Assembly (NCBI GenBank): GCA_030141605.1
Contig: JAQGDQ010000018.1
Coordinates: forward strand, 1,154,501-1,218,500
DNA: 64,000 nucleotides
Source of the DNA: Tubiluchus corallicola
Taxonomy: Eukaryota; Priapulida; Priapulimorpha; Priapulimorphida; Tubiluchidae
Direction of reading: 5' to 3'
Shown piece after piece: positions 1-12,262 of the stretch; positions within the stretch are counted from its first letter, which is position 1, and each line of letters starts with the position of its first letter. The notes beneath the pieces were generated by a model. It was not told where the DNA came from and searched no databases. It saw only the letters and a program-made list of their open reading frames with translations. The translations under genes were made by a program, and so were the position numbers.

Positions 1-45
1 ATAAGAAAGTGAATAGTTCACATTGGGTGCATTGCTATGTCTTAC

Positions 46-3000
46 CCCTTAAGACGTTCAGATGCTTCACAACTAATGCTGTCGAAGAACGACTTCGCTT
101 TATCGTAGAAAATCTGTTGCTCTTCTTCATCATTCTGAGTGTCAATATGAGTTTCATTTCCAGAATCATCTTTTTTTTCTTCTCCGTTAATTACACCTTC
201 TTCTTCTAAGAATAAATCACTACTAGGTATCACCAGTTTCAAACAACAAATTCAATTTCTTCATCTACTTAATATTTCTCAAGTATTTACTGAAGCTAAA
301 AAAATCTTTGCAAACAGATGGAATAGGAAAGCAGTGTATGGAAAAAAATCACAATTTTTACAAAAAAAAGAGAATTTTTGTAATAAAAAATCAAATGAAA
401 ATAAAAAGCCAGGTTTCTTTAATTTTTTCTATGGTTAGTGTAGTTACCAGCTATTTATATGAGCCTGTCAAATTTAAATTTTTTTATTTCATCCTTTGCT
501 CAATGTTATGCTGAGTGTTTTTGTTAAAACATACTTCAGAGAGAAGCTTAGGAGTATGTTATGATATGAGGTACAATGGTAACTTTGCAGATAGACTTGC
601 AAAGTAGTGTTACCAGTGCAAAGCTCAACTTACACGACCTGATTTTCATCTAAATGTGCTCAGCCCATACCACACACATTTTGAAGGCAAATGCAGTATT
701 TCACTATTTTTCAATGGTCCCTACAGTAATTTTGATAATTATCAGTGCTGTAATAAACCATTAAGGTAGGTTTATTAAGGTAACTTAATTAGTCAGAAAA
801 TGTGAAATAGAGGAATGAATAAAGTATCACAAAAATAACAGTACCATTCGATTTAGTTTCACTCAATTTCAGCTTATGAAATTCTTCCTCTAATTCTTCT
901 TTATGAAACTTGGCATTTTCCGCTTCAAAATCAAACTCTCCGTCAAACTTGATAGTATCCCTAGTTTTACTTGGCTGACCAGGGCGCCCGCGTAGGCCAC
1001 CGTGACCTCTACGAGGCATGTAACCTAACACAAAAAATTACGATTACAACTCAGTAATAAATTAATATCTCATTAGTCAAACACTTTAACAAGGGACAGT
1101 ATCGTCTTTACTTCACCATTTATGGTAAGCACTGAAATAATTTTGACATTTATGGATTGAAACAAAAGAATCTGATCATTGATCTGATTCTGAATGTGGT
1201 CATCATTCTTTAGCATTATAGGAATTTATTTGCAGTGCTAATACTATCAGGAAAGTTTGTTTATATTTATCACGGACACTTAAATACTAAAATACTACTT
1301 GGATGAACATACATTTTAACATTTCCTAGCACTCTTGATGCTTGTAAACTCAACAGCCATTATGTCAGAGCCTATGAACATGGTACCTATAACTTCAGTG
1401 CCCTTAATTACAGCACCAGCAACGAAGAATATACCAAACTTGCACATTTGTTCAATTAATGTCAGTTTACCTCTTCCTGGAGGTCTCCTTCCACGATTAT
1501 CTCTATTATCCCTGCTGTCACGATTATCGCGGTTTCTATCTCGATTATCCCTGTTATCACGGTTTTCTCGTGATTCTCTCTGCTCTTTATACTCTCGGTT
1601 ATCTCGTCGTTGCTGTCCACGATAGCTATGCTGATTAGAAAGCCTCTGAGCAGATTGTGATGGCTGACTTTGTTGCTGCGGAGCTGAAAGTGGTGACTTG
1701 CGTCCTTTACTGATGGGGCTACCAACTGCTTTTTTATCGTGTTCTGCTTTAGACACCACCTCAGCCTACAAGAAGATACAATCTTACAAAATATTTTTGT
1801 AAGCTGTTTCACTGAGAAAGCTGAAGTACAATTAAAATTTTTAGTCACATTAGACTTGTTACAGTAACTACGTAGAATGTAGGTGTGACAAACTTATTCT
1901 TGTGAAAGTATAGTGTAAAAGTGAGTAATCTCAGGAAAGAGAACTTTGGTCAGGACCACTTAGAGCTAACTTAAGAGACAAGCCCAGTGTTTGAAAATAT
2001 AGGAAGTTCAGTTGATAAAAAACATGAGGCAGTGTACAAACAAAATTTTGACAGTACAAGTACCTAATAACATACCTGAACACCTTGATCTACAGTTGGA
2101 GAAATCCTTGAAGCAGGTGGTGTCATTGACCTTGACGCTGCAAATAACACAGATGTGGGTCAAACGAGAATAAAAACTTTAGTCACGTCAGTGAACAAAT
2201 TTATTACGTACCCTATATTAAGTCTACTTAATATAACTCCATAGAATCTAAACCACTCTTTTATTAAAAAAGAAACCAGGTCTACTCTAATATTTTTGAT
2301 GACATTAGTGCTAAGTTTTTAATGTTCCTTTTTAATGTTTTTAATGCTAACTGTTTTTAAATATTTCATTGTTGCTTAAAACTTGTAAGTTGTAAGTCCC
2401 CTCTATATAGCAAAAAAGAGACCCTACATGAGCATCATGAAGAAGTGACTTACAAAATGCATTATAAAACACCAAATAACTCTTCAGTAATTCTTCTCGT
2501 TACAATTACTTTTACTGATAATCATGAGTGCATGCAAATCAGCAAAGATAAATTTGTTCGTCATAGGTACTGAAGTATTTTTGAAAATCTTTTCAAGTGA
2601 AACTGAGAAGGTCACCTGGGGACCACTTGGTGATTTGATCTGGAATAACCCAAAAGTAACAGATTGTACACATTTGCAGTGCCAACCATAACACGTTCAA
2701 CTTCATTTTATGGTACTTTGAAAATACCTGAAGACTGTCCAATTGGTTGCTGAGCAGGTTGGCCTATAGCTCCTGGACCCGAGTAAGACTGCTGGTAACT
2801 GGGCAAAGCCCCAAATGGCCCAAAGCTGCTTCCAGAAGGTGCTGCACTGCCAAATGATGGCTGGAATGATGACTGACCTCCGGATGTTACAGCAACAGAG
2901 TGCTATGTTAAAAAATGTGCCAAAAATTTTCGCAAAAATGTATAAAACACATTACTACTAGGAACCGAAATTCCAAAAAATCCGGCAAACTATCAATCCC

Positions 3001-4240
3001 ACCTACAATTTAATAATTAAAAAAGTACTGTACTTATTTTACAGTACTAAACTAAATTATTTGCATTAGGTATTCAAAATATGCATTGTAAAAGTCAAAG
3101 TAGTTGGTGCTCAAGGTTCCTATAATCTTTGCACATGAATCCCAGTTAATTACTTACCTATGACGATTTAGTACCTTTTCGACAAATAAAGAAGCATGAG
3201 ATCATAAGTTAATTTTTGTGGCTCAAGATGCCGTAATAACTTCTAACTTATTAAGTACAATGCACCTTTATCCAAGTTAAGTTGCAAGGTAGTAGTAAAT
3301 CGATGAAAAAAGTCTTGGCAAGACAATATAAAAATGCAATGAAACTGTGACTATCAAAATTAAAAATACTATAATACTAGCTTTTGCACCTGGACAATAG
3401 CAGGATCTTGCGCCAAGCCAGACTTCAGCTGAGGTTGAGGTTTTGGTGGCTCACATACTCTCAGATCTTTAATGTCACTTCCACGAAATATAATATATTC
3501 ATAGACCTCATCACGTGGTGCAACTGGACGATCTGTTGGGCGGTCTTCTGTACCAAAAGATCGAACTAAAAAATAGATGAAAATCAATAATTTTACAATA
3601 ATGAAGAAACAGCTATTAGACTATTAAATTTCATAATATTAGTAGATTACTGCTAATTTCTAGATACTTAGCTGTATCAGCAGCTTAGGTGGCTCTCGGG
3701 AATTATCCGCTACCATGTTAAGAATTTTAACAAAAAATAATGAACACTCTGATGCCATTCGGATATTAATCCATGGAAATACCTAAACTACAAACTACCC
3801 AAGTACTACAATGACTGACAGATAGCCTCAAACTGATATACCATGTTTCAATTTTCACCGCTTATAGCAACACCAGTTTTGCAGTGCACGTGCTTACCCA
3901 AGGCCTGCCGTATGTAAAAACAGGTACCAATTATTGTCCTGCACACAACACATGGATAGAATCAAAATCAGAATAAAATAGGTTAAAGACAAAGCACCAC
4001 AGTCAAGCCCACCTCAACACTTTTTATAACAGTGCAATCAGAAAATTTATTTTACTTTAGGTTGGTTTGTAAAAAGTTTCTTAGCGGTTATTCGTAAAGT
4101 ACATGCGCCTTAAATTTACCTTTAGCTAACGCCACAGTAGATTCATTCGGATCAATTGTATACAAGATTCCTTCATATCGTATTTCTGATTTAGATATTA
4201 AGCTTATTTTGCTGCCTAGATACGGTGTTCCTCCACTCAT
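46..4240 (-). CDS. LSM14: LSM14 (RAP55/Scd6 family) mRNA-binding translational repressor, 3' end outside window
   Basis: Seven exons read on the minus strand: 4120-4240, 3390-3565, 2728-2902, 2076-2137, 1471-1765, 845-1024 and 46-205. They join in one frame to 389 codons and then run off the left edge. The start ATG (4238-4240) opens with [19 protein letters not shown], the start of the LSm fold typical of this family; the LSm domain fills about residues 1-82. A Q/S/G-rich linker follows (about 99-160). Exon 5 encodes an Arg-Asp-Asn-rich stretch and GRG motifs. The FDF motif is at residues 307-309 ([16 protein letters not shown]) and the FFD box at 376-378 ([13 protein letters not shown]). 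The TFG box and terminal RGG region should lie beyond position 1. Family members bind mRNA and the DDX6 and 4E-T machinery in cytoplasmic P-bodies and repress translation; that role is inferred from the family. All visible donors are GT. The acceptor of exon 7 was chosen by frame. Confidence 0.93.
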
Positions 4241-4712
4241 CGTGCAAGAAAGTTATTATTCACTCTGCAGATAACTGCACGAATTTCTAAACAGTAAAGT
4301 AAAACCCGAATAATCTATAAAATGGCGGGATAAAATACAACACACAACAGAGTCTCTGACTCTCCGTCTACACTCTTTACTATCCTTCTTTCCAACTGAA
4401 CTAAATAGGTGGCGCTAGGTGATTATGTATGCAAAGATATTCCGAAGAAGCACTAAAGGTTTAGGAAATACAGCTAAGCTCATGGATGGCTTCACAACAT
4501 TAGTGACAAACAAAGACACTGTTTAGAATATTATATAAAAATGTCAAAATTTACTTATGCCTATTCAAGTTTAACTTTTATTCGACATGTGCAATTACAA
4601 GAACAAACTGTTGAAATTGTCCTTTTATTCCGTTAGAAAGTTTCGTTTCGTTTTTACAAATACTTGCTTGCGCATGCGAACTAAAGAAATTTTGCTCAGT
4701 TTCAAGTGGAAA
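4241..4712. promoter_or_regulatory. Bidirectional promoter between LSM14 and TAF4
   Basis: Only 472 bp separate the two divergent start codons. TTGCGCATGCGAA (about 4669-4680) matches the palindromic NRF1 core at nine of ten positions. AAAATGGCGGGA (4319-4330) fits a YY1 element; read on the minus strand it also looks like an E2F site. AAAATGGCGTC (4710-4720) is a second YY1-like match overlapping the TAF4 start codon. I see no convincing TATA box for either gene. NRF1, YY1 and E2F motifs are common in CpG-type divergent promoters of housekeeping genes, so shared regulation is a reasonable inference. Transcription start sites cannot be placed from sequence. Confidence 0.6.
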
Positions 4713-7700
4713 ATGGCGTCAACCAAATCGTTGGAAGATGTTCTCTCTTCAGAAGTTGATGAAAGTGCGGTAAATGCACTAGTTGGAACTTTAGAAAGTC
4801 AGTTAGGATCTACAAATGCTACAGCTTGCTCACAGCAAGTTTTGACGGATGCACTCATAAATAATCATATGAAAGACAATGTTGTTTATGGTAGTGCTGC
4901 ACCAAATCGAACTCAACCTCAACCTGTTATTTATAACGCTGTACAGAAAAATGCAGTTGTAAATAAACTTCATATTGGTTCAGTTTCGGATACAGCAGAC
5001 AATAAAGAACTTTCGCTTACCAGTCAACTGTCAAATAATCCAACTACTGTTTCTAGTACTTTGCAGAATTCTGTTCTTGGTTATAATCACAATCCAGTCC
5101 ATAATGTGCTTGCGTCAGATGGTGTTTCCAGTAAGTGTAGTCGTAATGCAAATTCTCCTTTATCAAGCGCTAGTAATATATCAAACAAAAATGGGATATC
5201 AGCCTGTGCTTCTAATACCAAAGACTCTTCATCACCTGCTTTAGATAATTTTTCTTCAGCAGGGACTGCTGAGCGGAGTAACTTGAATGGAACAGTTCAA
5301 AGTAGTACATTAAGTGCAATAGAAAACCTTGCAAATGTAGCAGCTGTTCAACAACCTATTATGGTTAGTCAATTACAAGATAACAAGGTCGGCATTGGAC
5401 CATTAACTGGTGCACAAATACGACCAACAACGAATCCGGTGAATGCTTCAAATGTTTCTACGAGCATACAGCAGCCTTTAATTGTGTCTATGAATACAGT
5501 TACTTCCCAGCCTATGGCAGTAACAGGTGCTCAAGTTGTGGTATCCGGTGCAACATCGGTAACATCTTCTGGTATTCAGTTTGTGAACATCAGCACAGTA
5601 CCTCGTCCTGGTGCTGCACCAAATCAACAAAAAGTGCTTGCTCCTCGAGTCATTTTGAATACTGCTCCAATTCGAATAGCTGGTTCACCTGGAACTACCC
5701 TTCAAGGACCAAGGCCTGGATTTGTTCAGTTAACACCAGGACAGGTATTGCTACATTTTGTACTATGTTCATATTTTGCTGTTTTGTTTGTGTATGTAAG
5801 GTTAGCAAAAATTGTGACAGCATTTGTAGTAAAGTAAGTAATTATATTTTTTGTTAAACAAATAGGTAATTTATGGTTAATCTTATTATATTAATCTAAA
5901 AATAATACTTAGAATGGAAAGATACAATTGTGATATAAATTGAAAATCTGTAATTTGATTTTGAAATGAGCATTGCTACTTACTGTAGAATCTTTACCAG
6001 CTCATTTAAACATGGTAATCTAAAGACACATTTTAAAAGTTAAAAGTTTGCAGTAGTTAGAGCAGTACTGTTGGCAAACTTACGTACTTAATGTCGGACA
6101 GCCTAATACCTATCAGTATGCTAGCTTATGTAGCCTTCTTAATTTTAAAAATAAAAATAAAAAATAGATATCAAATTTTGAACAGTGAAGTATAATTACA
6201 TTTTTAATGTATAAATGAGTGCTTCAGTATCATGATGTACACAGTTCATGGTATGTGGTAGTCCCACACTTTTGTTGTATAGGCCTATACTTTTTATTTT
6301 ATACAATAAACTTAAGCTTAAAATTTATGGCGTGTTCAGACTTAGAGACTTCCCTCGCAGCTTGTTGTACAACTCTGAGAGAAGTTGTCAAGAGTCGTTC
6401 ACAAGTCACAACAAGTTGTGAGAGAAGTTGCCAAGTCATTCACACGTTGCAACAAGTTTCGAGAGAAATTGCTAAACCGTTCAGATGTTGCAACTTTACT
6501 TTCAGAGAAAAGTTGTGTAGCAAGTTGCGAGGAAAGTCTCTACGTTTGAACACACCATCAAACGACATTGTTCGTTGTGGTTGAATGCTATCTAAAAGTG
6601 CAATTTTATAATGTATGTAATCTGGACATAAATGTTCTATTTTATTTGTTTAGAGTGTGAGTCAAGGATTGATACGAGGCACAGTGCTTCTGAACACACA
6701 GACAGGACAGGTTCAGCTGCTTGCTCCTGGTCTTAATAGGTTCCAGGTATAAGATTACACAGTTAGAAACTGTTTAGTGCCAATGTAAAAATAGTTACAA
6801 ATTTGTTTCATATAGCGCTTCATCTGGATTTAAACTTGTATTAAAATTTTATTATGTGAAATGTATTTTTAGACCACACCAGGTAGCACGACAGCAGGAG
6901 GATTAGGCGTTACCACTGTTCGCTATACTGTACCAGCTTCTGCTGTTAGTTCAGCTTCATCTACTTTGCCAGCTCATGCGCCATCTACTACAGGCTCTCA
7001 TTCATCCAGCTCAGTTGCGTCGGCAAAGATGTCACCTGATACCGCGAAGAGAAAGTGCAAGAATTTCTTTGCCACTTTGATTAAGCTTGCATCTAGTCAA
7101 CCACCTGATGTAGCGGCAAATGTCCGTCAACTTATTCAAGGAGTTATTGTAAGTAGTTTATGTTTGATTTGCAAGTTAATTGCTGCTGTGAAACTGAGTC
7201 TGTCGCTTTATTTGTACCTTTTTTCCTTCTACATCATGTCCAATCACTCAGTATGACTTGGGCAAAATGTTGCCTTTCGTATTTTGATAAACACTGTATC
7301 ATACTATAGTACATAAATAAATTTGTTTTTTGTTGAGATGGTAGGCTGTCACCTGCTAAGTTTTTGCAGATCTGTGAATAATCTAGCATAGCAATGGTTT
7401 TCGCCATAAATCTCAAAAGTTGTAATCATTTTAGCAATTTACAATTTGCTTATCTTTAGGATGGTCTTGTTCAACCAGAAGATTTTACTACCAAGCTAGA
7501 AAGTGAACTGAAGTCGTCACCACAACCTTTTCTTATACCATTTCTCAAAGTAAGTAAATTGCTAAAATTATATAGAAAAAACTTGTTGATTATAAACCAG
7601 AGGTGCTGCGATATGCAGCTGTTTTGAATCTGTGCACAAGTCTAGAGGTTATAAAATCTGATGCCATCCATTATAGCTACAGCTTCTTTAAAAATCCCAA

Positions 7701-10700
7701 CTTGCCTGTTACAACATAGTTGCTAGCACATGAACAACATGGCAGCAAGAGTCGAGTGCTATTTTAATATTATTTGTGAACTAATCAATTAAAATAAGAA
7801 TTAATAATTTATTTTCAAGAACACCTTTACACTTTAAATACTGTAAAATGGGTAAATTTTCTTAGAAGATGCATCAGTTTTCTATAATCAGAAGAACTAG
7901 AAACTTGTCAAGGCAATACATACCATTTGTACTGGTCACACACACAACAGCATCATACTTGTAAGTCACCAGAAGGAACCTGACAAGGTTCAGCTGCTTT
8001 TCCTCTACTGTCAGCCATGCTTGTAACACAAGCAATGCCAGCAATCTTCACACTATGGTTCATTGCAGCTAATAGCGTGCAAAAGCTGCAAAAATACCAC
8101 TTTTGCCACAAAAATGTCTGCTAAAAATTTAGAGCCATCTATAGTTTGGCAGTTGTTTAGTTTAAATCCAACAAATAGAGATTATGTTATATGCAGTATA
8201 TGTAATAAAAAACTGAAGTGCTGGATCAAGATCCGGTGTTCAAAATTACAGTTCATCTAATTTTAAGAACTGTTTGTAGTGTTTCTACTTAAAATTTTTC
8301 AATGATCCTGAAAGTGAACAGGCAATGCCATCGTGTGAACAGAAAGCTAAACAAATAAATATAGTTTACATTAATTTATAAATTCGGATCTGTGATCCAG
8401 AACTGGCAGAACTAGATTTGGTGGGTCCCTAGTAATTATTACTAGATAGACAAAAGAATGTAAAATTAAGTAATATCAGTTGCTCTTGTGGAGGATTTTG
8501 GTAAAGCCTTGGAATTTGTAGCTGAATTATTTTTGTTTGTTTTGATTTATATCATTTTTATTGTTTTTGTATTAGTATAATACACTGTAATTTATTGCAG
8601 AGAAGTTTACCATTTCTGAGACAGTCACTATATCACAAAGAGATGACGATAGATGGTGTTAAACCACCGCCAGCGTCTTCATTGTCGATACCTGCTATGG
8701 GTGCTCCTCTTACACTGCCGACCAAAACTAATAGGGTAAATGTGTACTATATTGTATGCAGTTTTGTCCTTTCAGCAGCAAATTGCCTTCATTGAATGTA
8801 CTCTTATTCTTTTTCATCTATAATGCATTTTTCTTACTTTGTTTCTATGTAATATACTGCTAGAGTTGTCAGACTGTTGACAGGAGTCATCAAGGCATAA
8901 AGTGTACTGTTTGCCTCGTGAATGTGTAGTGTTATGATTAGCTGATTCTTCTTGCATTGCGTTAGACTGTCTTATATATTTGATATTTTGAATTTTATGT
9001 TACAGACTCAAATATATAATGTAACTCTTGTTATTTTTTTAGAATCGAGTAGTTAGGCCTGGCCAAACTGTGGGGCAGCCACATGCGTTGACTACTAAAA
9101 ATGCTCAGGTTTGTTATCTTTGTGTTCAAACTTCTCTGAAGTTCAACCTACTTTCATTTAATTTAGTATTTTATAATTGTCATTTATAAAAAAGCAAAAC
9201 TAGTTGTCATAACAGTTGGGAGATATAGTAGTGTGTAAAAACCTGATATTAGCTAGTACAATAAATTAGAACATGCCAATGCTTTGACTTTTTAGGCTTT
9301 AAAGCCTGGATCTGTAGCATCATCAACACCTACCATTGCGGGCCACCTGAAATCACGAACACCTGTTGCAGTTCCGGTGTCTTCTGCAGTTGCACGCGAC
9401 AAAAGCGGTGCAGCTTTTAGGTATTTTTTCCTCCTGTGTCGTAGTTTATAACAAGATAGTGTAATTTAATTATGCTGTGTCTCTTTTATTTTTGATTGCA
9501 ATAGCACTTATGGAAATGCTAATTTGTTTTATTATGCAGCTATTTACAAGTTTTAAATTCACTCGTTTTTTAGAGATGACGATGACATTAATGATGTGGC
9601 TGCAATGGGAGGAGTCAACTTGATGGAAGAGACCCAACGAATTTTAGCATCAACCACAGAATTAGTTGGCACAGTGGAGCGTTCTTGCAAAGATGAAGCA
9701 TTTTTAGTTGGTCCTGCACTTGAAGCCCGAATGAAAAAAATTGGTAATACATAAAATAACACGAATATTCAAAACTTCTGATTTTTTCACTCATTTAGAT
9801 ATGTACTGGCAGTTTCTGCAGTCAAGAAACTTTTTTATGCATTTATTGCCAAATCTTGCACATTTTAGTTTTTTAAAACTTCTGCCACCTGTTTATTTTA
9901 GTGAAAAAGCATCATTTGGAAGAGCCATCATCTGATGTGGGCAATATCATATCTCACGCCACTGAGCAACGATTACGAAATATTATAGAAAAATTAGGTT
10001 TAATTGCGGAACACCGGATGGAACCACTGAAGGTGATGTTTGTTATGTTTTATAAAGTGTTATTTGACAAAATTAGATTTATTTGCCATGTACAAGGTGG
10101 AACCACTGAAGATCACCCATTGTTAGGCTTTGTTGATATGTCTGAATGTGTTCTTTAGTTGCCCAAAACCAGCTTTAGTTATACTACTAGATAATGCCTA
10201 ATGGCAAGAATTAATGTCATTATAGCATGTACATCATTGTATTTCCTACTTGAGTAAAAACAATTTACTTGGCAGATGGATCCTAGTTTAGAAGAGGCAA
10301 ATAACATACGCGCACAAGTAAAGTTTCTTGAGGAGTTGGACAAACAGGAGCGAAAACGACATGAAGAACAAGAAAGAGAACTATTACTTCGACTAGCTAA
10401 GGTATATGCTTTTTTCGAATATACAAGAAATTTGATAATAAAAGATTAATGCATTTGTGCATTTAAAAATAAGTTATGCTGGCTCTGACATTTCACCTGG
10501 TTGTTTCCTTTTTTGCTTCCATAATGCTCGTATTGCGTATCTTTGCAAGTTGAAATACTTACGTATTTATGTAACCGGCTGTGATGCTGTGTTTGTATGC
10601 AATGTACCCCGATTTTCAAAGTCAGAAAAATTAGTGTGTGGAAAGCAGGTATGACTGGCCCTATGAGCAAGGTGTAACATGTGGTTCTGGGTTTCTATAG

Positions 10701-12262
10701 TGTTAAATAATGTGAGTTTACTACTAGAATCCTGGAGTTGGGCTAAGATTTTGTTGTTTCACGCGGAGGCTTGTTTCAACCTGAGCCTAGATGTCTTAAT
10801 GAGCTACTTCTCAGGGAATGATAGGATACAAAAACTAATTATTGACCTGTGTGTAACAGAATTTAATTGCTTACCACTTTAGAAGAATTTAACCAGCAGA
10901 ATTGGTACAGTTCAACAATAGCAGTCACAGTATAGCAAATATGTTTCTTAGTCCACTAACAGAGAGGGAAGGGGTTAGTGGGCGTAGCACGTGCAAGTGG
11001 TGACACACTCTCGATGACAGCAATCCAACACGCATACAAACGAAATTGCGCTAGCTAGCAATCGCTGAAGAAGAGTACAGAAATCGTGTCTTACCAAATG
11101 CACAAGCAAAATGACTGTTACTAACCTGTGGATTATCATCCACAGATTTGCTATCAATGGTTTAGTCTACCAACAAAGGAATGTCCACCATGACTTCTGT
11201 GGTTTGGACGAATCTCCAGACAATGACGGCAATCATCTTGTCGAACGACAGTAACATACACTGCAAAGAATGGCTGTTGACAGAAGAAATAGTGGTTTTA
11301 CTGCACAGCAGCATCGAGAATGCTCATTGACACTTTTGCCTATCTTTTTATAGATTTTGTAGACATGTGAACAATCAGACAAAGTTTGTTTTACTGACTT
11401 TGCAACAAGTTTACCTGTCTGTTGCCAATAGTAGTTATAATACCTCTGCTTTTCTTCATATGTTGCTTTCGCTCCAGTGTTGCTTTTTTAAGGTTTTGCC
11501 TGTTTTGTTATTTAGTGTGTTCATTGAAGTGTATTTTATATTGTTTAGAGTCGAACGAAACAAGAAGATCCAGAGCAAGCAAGACTTAAACAGAAAGCTA
11601 AAGAGGTAAATGGATACCAGTCCTGCTTTCAGTAGATTGTTTTAAATTTCAGTGATTCTAAAATTCACTTATGTATTCATATTTTTGAAACTTTTAATTT
11701 AACATTGCTGATGTAATTTTTACAGATGCAGCAAGCAGAAAATGAACTCCGAAGACAAAAGGAGACGAACGAGACAGCTCGACTTGCGCTAAAAAGACGT
11801 AAAGTAGATGGAGGCGATGGCACTGATACTTCAGCAGTTGGTGCCAGTACTTTAGGAGCCATGTCTACTGTGTCTCGGTTACAGGTTTGTGAAAGCATAA
11901 CTTTGAAACACTTATTCATTCCACCATATTTTTGGCAGCATTATATAAGCAGATTGTAAAATTGAGTTTTTGTGTTTATATCTACTTCTCTTTTCCAAAT
12001 GCTTTCGTGAAACATTTTAAAGTTGTGATAATTGAAATACAAAGAATTGCGCAATGTAATTACTGTTACATTATTTTCCAGTGCTATTCCCATTTCAACA
12101 ACAGTTGGCATAATCAAGACTTTAAATATTGTTGGTATAGCTAATTTAATTTTACAGCGTCCACGTACTAAACGAGTGAACCTCAGGGACTTAATTTTGC
12201 TTATGGAGCAAGAACGTGAACTGAGTCGATCTAAACTCATGTATAAAACATTTTTCAAATAG
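4713..12262 (+). CDS. TAF4: TAF4, TFIID subunit 4, complete coding region in 13 exons
   Basis: Exons: 4713-5744, 6654-6746, 6873-7148, 7460-7549, 8601-8735, 9043-9108, 9296-9420, 9574-9743, 9902-10032, 10276-10401, 11549-11605, 11726-11884 and 12158-12262 (stop TAG). All introns are GT-AG and the frame closes at 854 aa. The start at 4713 is chosen because MASTKSLEDVLSSEVDES then lines up with the family's N-terminal SEVDE motif and has a good Kozak context. The open frame extends upstream to an ATG at 4587. Residues 1-430 are low-complexity S/T/N/Q/V sequence. The TAFH/NHR1 domain covers about 433-520 (KRKCKNFFATLIKLA). The C-terminal TAF4 region, with the histone fold that pairs with TAF12, starts near 607 (DDDDINDVAAMGGVNLMEE) and continues through a charged helix to the conserved end RVNLRDLILLMEQE. 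The protein nucleates TFIID in the nucleus. The length is near TAF4B and shorter than vertebrate TAF4. Confidence 0.96.
5745..6653 (+). other. TAF4 intron 1, holding a foldback element
   Basis: GT-AG intron of 909 bp. Its only structured content is the inverted-repeat element at 6329-6556. The rest is AT-rich and shows nothing I recognise. Confidence 0.8.
6329..6556. mobile_element. 228-bp MITE with ~36-bp terminal inverted repeats and internal tandem units
   Basis: The left end starts GGCGTGTTCAGACTTAGAGA. The reverse complement of the right end starts GGTGTGTTCAAACGTAGAGA, and both continue through CTTyCCTCGCArCTTG, so about 36 bp pair with roughly five mismatches. Between the ends lie about three diverged 41-45-bp units built around GAGAGAAGTTGnCAAG and GTTGCAACAAGTT. 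No target-site duplication is unambiguous. The element has no coding capacity, so it would move in trans. The superfamily is not assigned. Confidence 0.8.
7550..8600 (+). other. TAF4 intron 4, with a transposase fossil
   Basis: GT-AG intron of 1,051 bp between the two exons that encode the TAFH domain. It contains a short frame at 8063-8260 that resembles a BED zinc finger, described separately. Otherwise no feature is recognised. Confidence 0.75.
8063..8260 (+). pseudogene. BED-type zinc-finger fossil, probably from a hAT transposase
   Basis: A 65-codon frame carries EPSIVWQLFSLNPTNRDYVI followed by C-S-I-C-N-K-K-L-K. The spacing of W, F and CxxC before a basic stretch is that of the N-terminal BED finger of hAT transposases. 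The expected distal His pair is not in frame; a shifted frame just downstream reads through a His-Leu stretch. It lies inside a TAF4 intron in the sense orientation, lacks a catalytic domain and I found no matching TIR pair, so it is best read as a decayed fragment. Confidence 0.5.
10402..11548 (+). other. TAF4 intron 10, long, with a less AT-rich segment
   Basis: GT-AG intron of 1,147 bp. Positions about 10960-11280 are noticeably richer in GC than the flanks and contain a short palindrome (CTGTGGATtatcATCCACAG). This may be an old insertion. I recognise no protein or RNA in it. Confidence 0.5.

Noticed and set aside
4587-4712. Upstream in-frame start for TAF4 that would add 42 residues
   Set aside because: The added sequence is basic and unlike the family. 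The SEVDE motif sits close to the ATG at 4713, which has the better start context.
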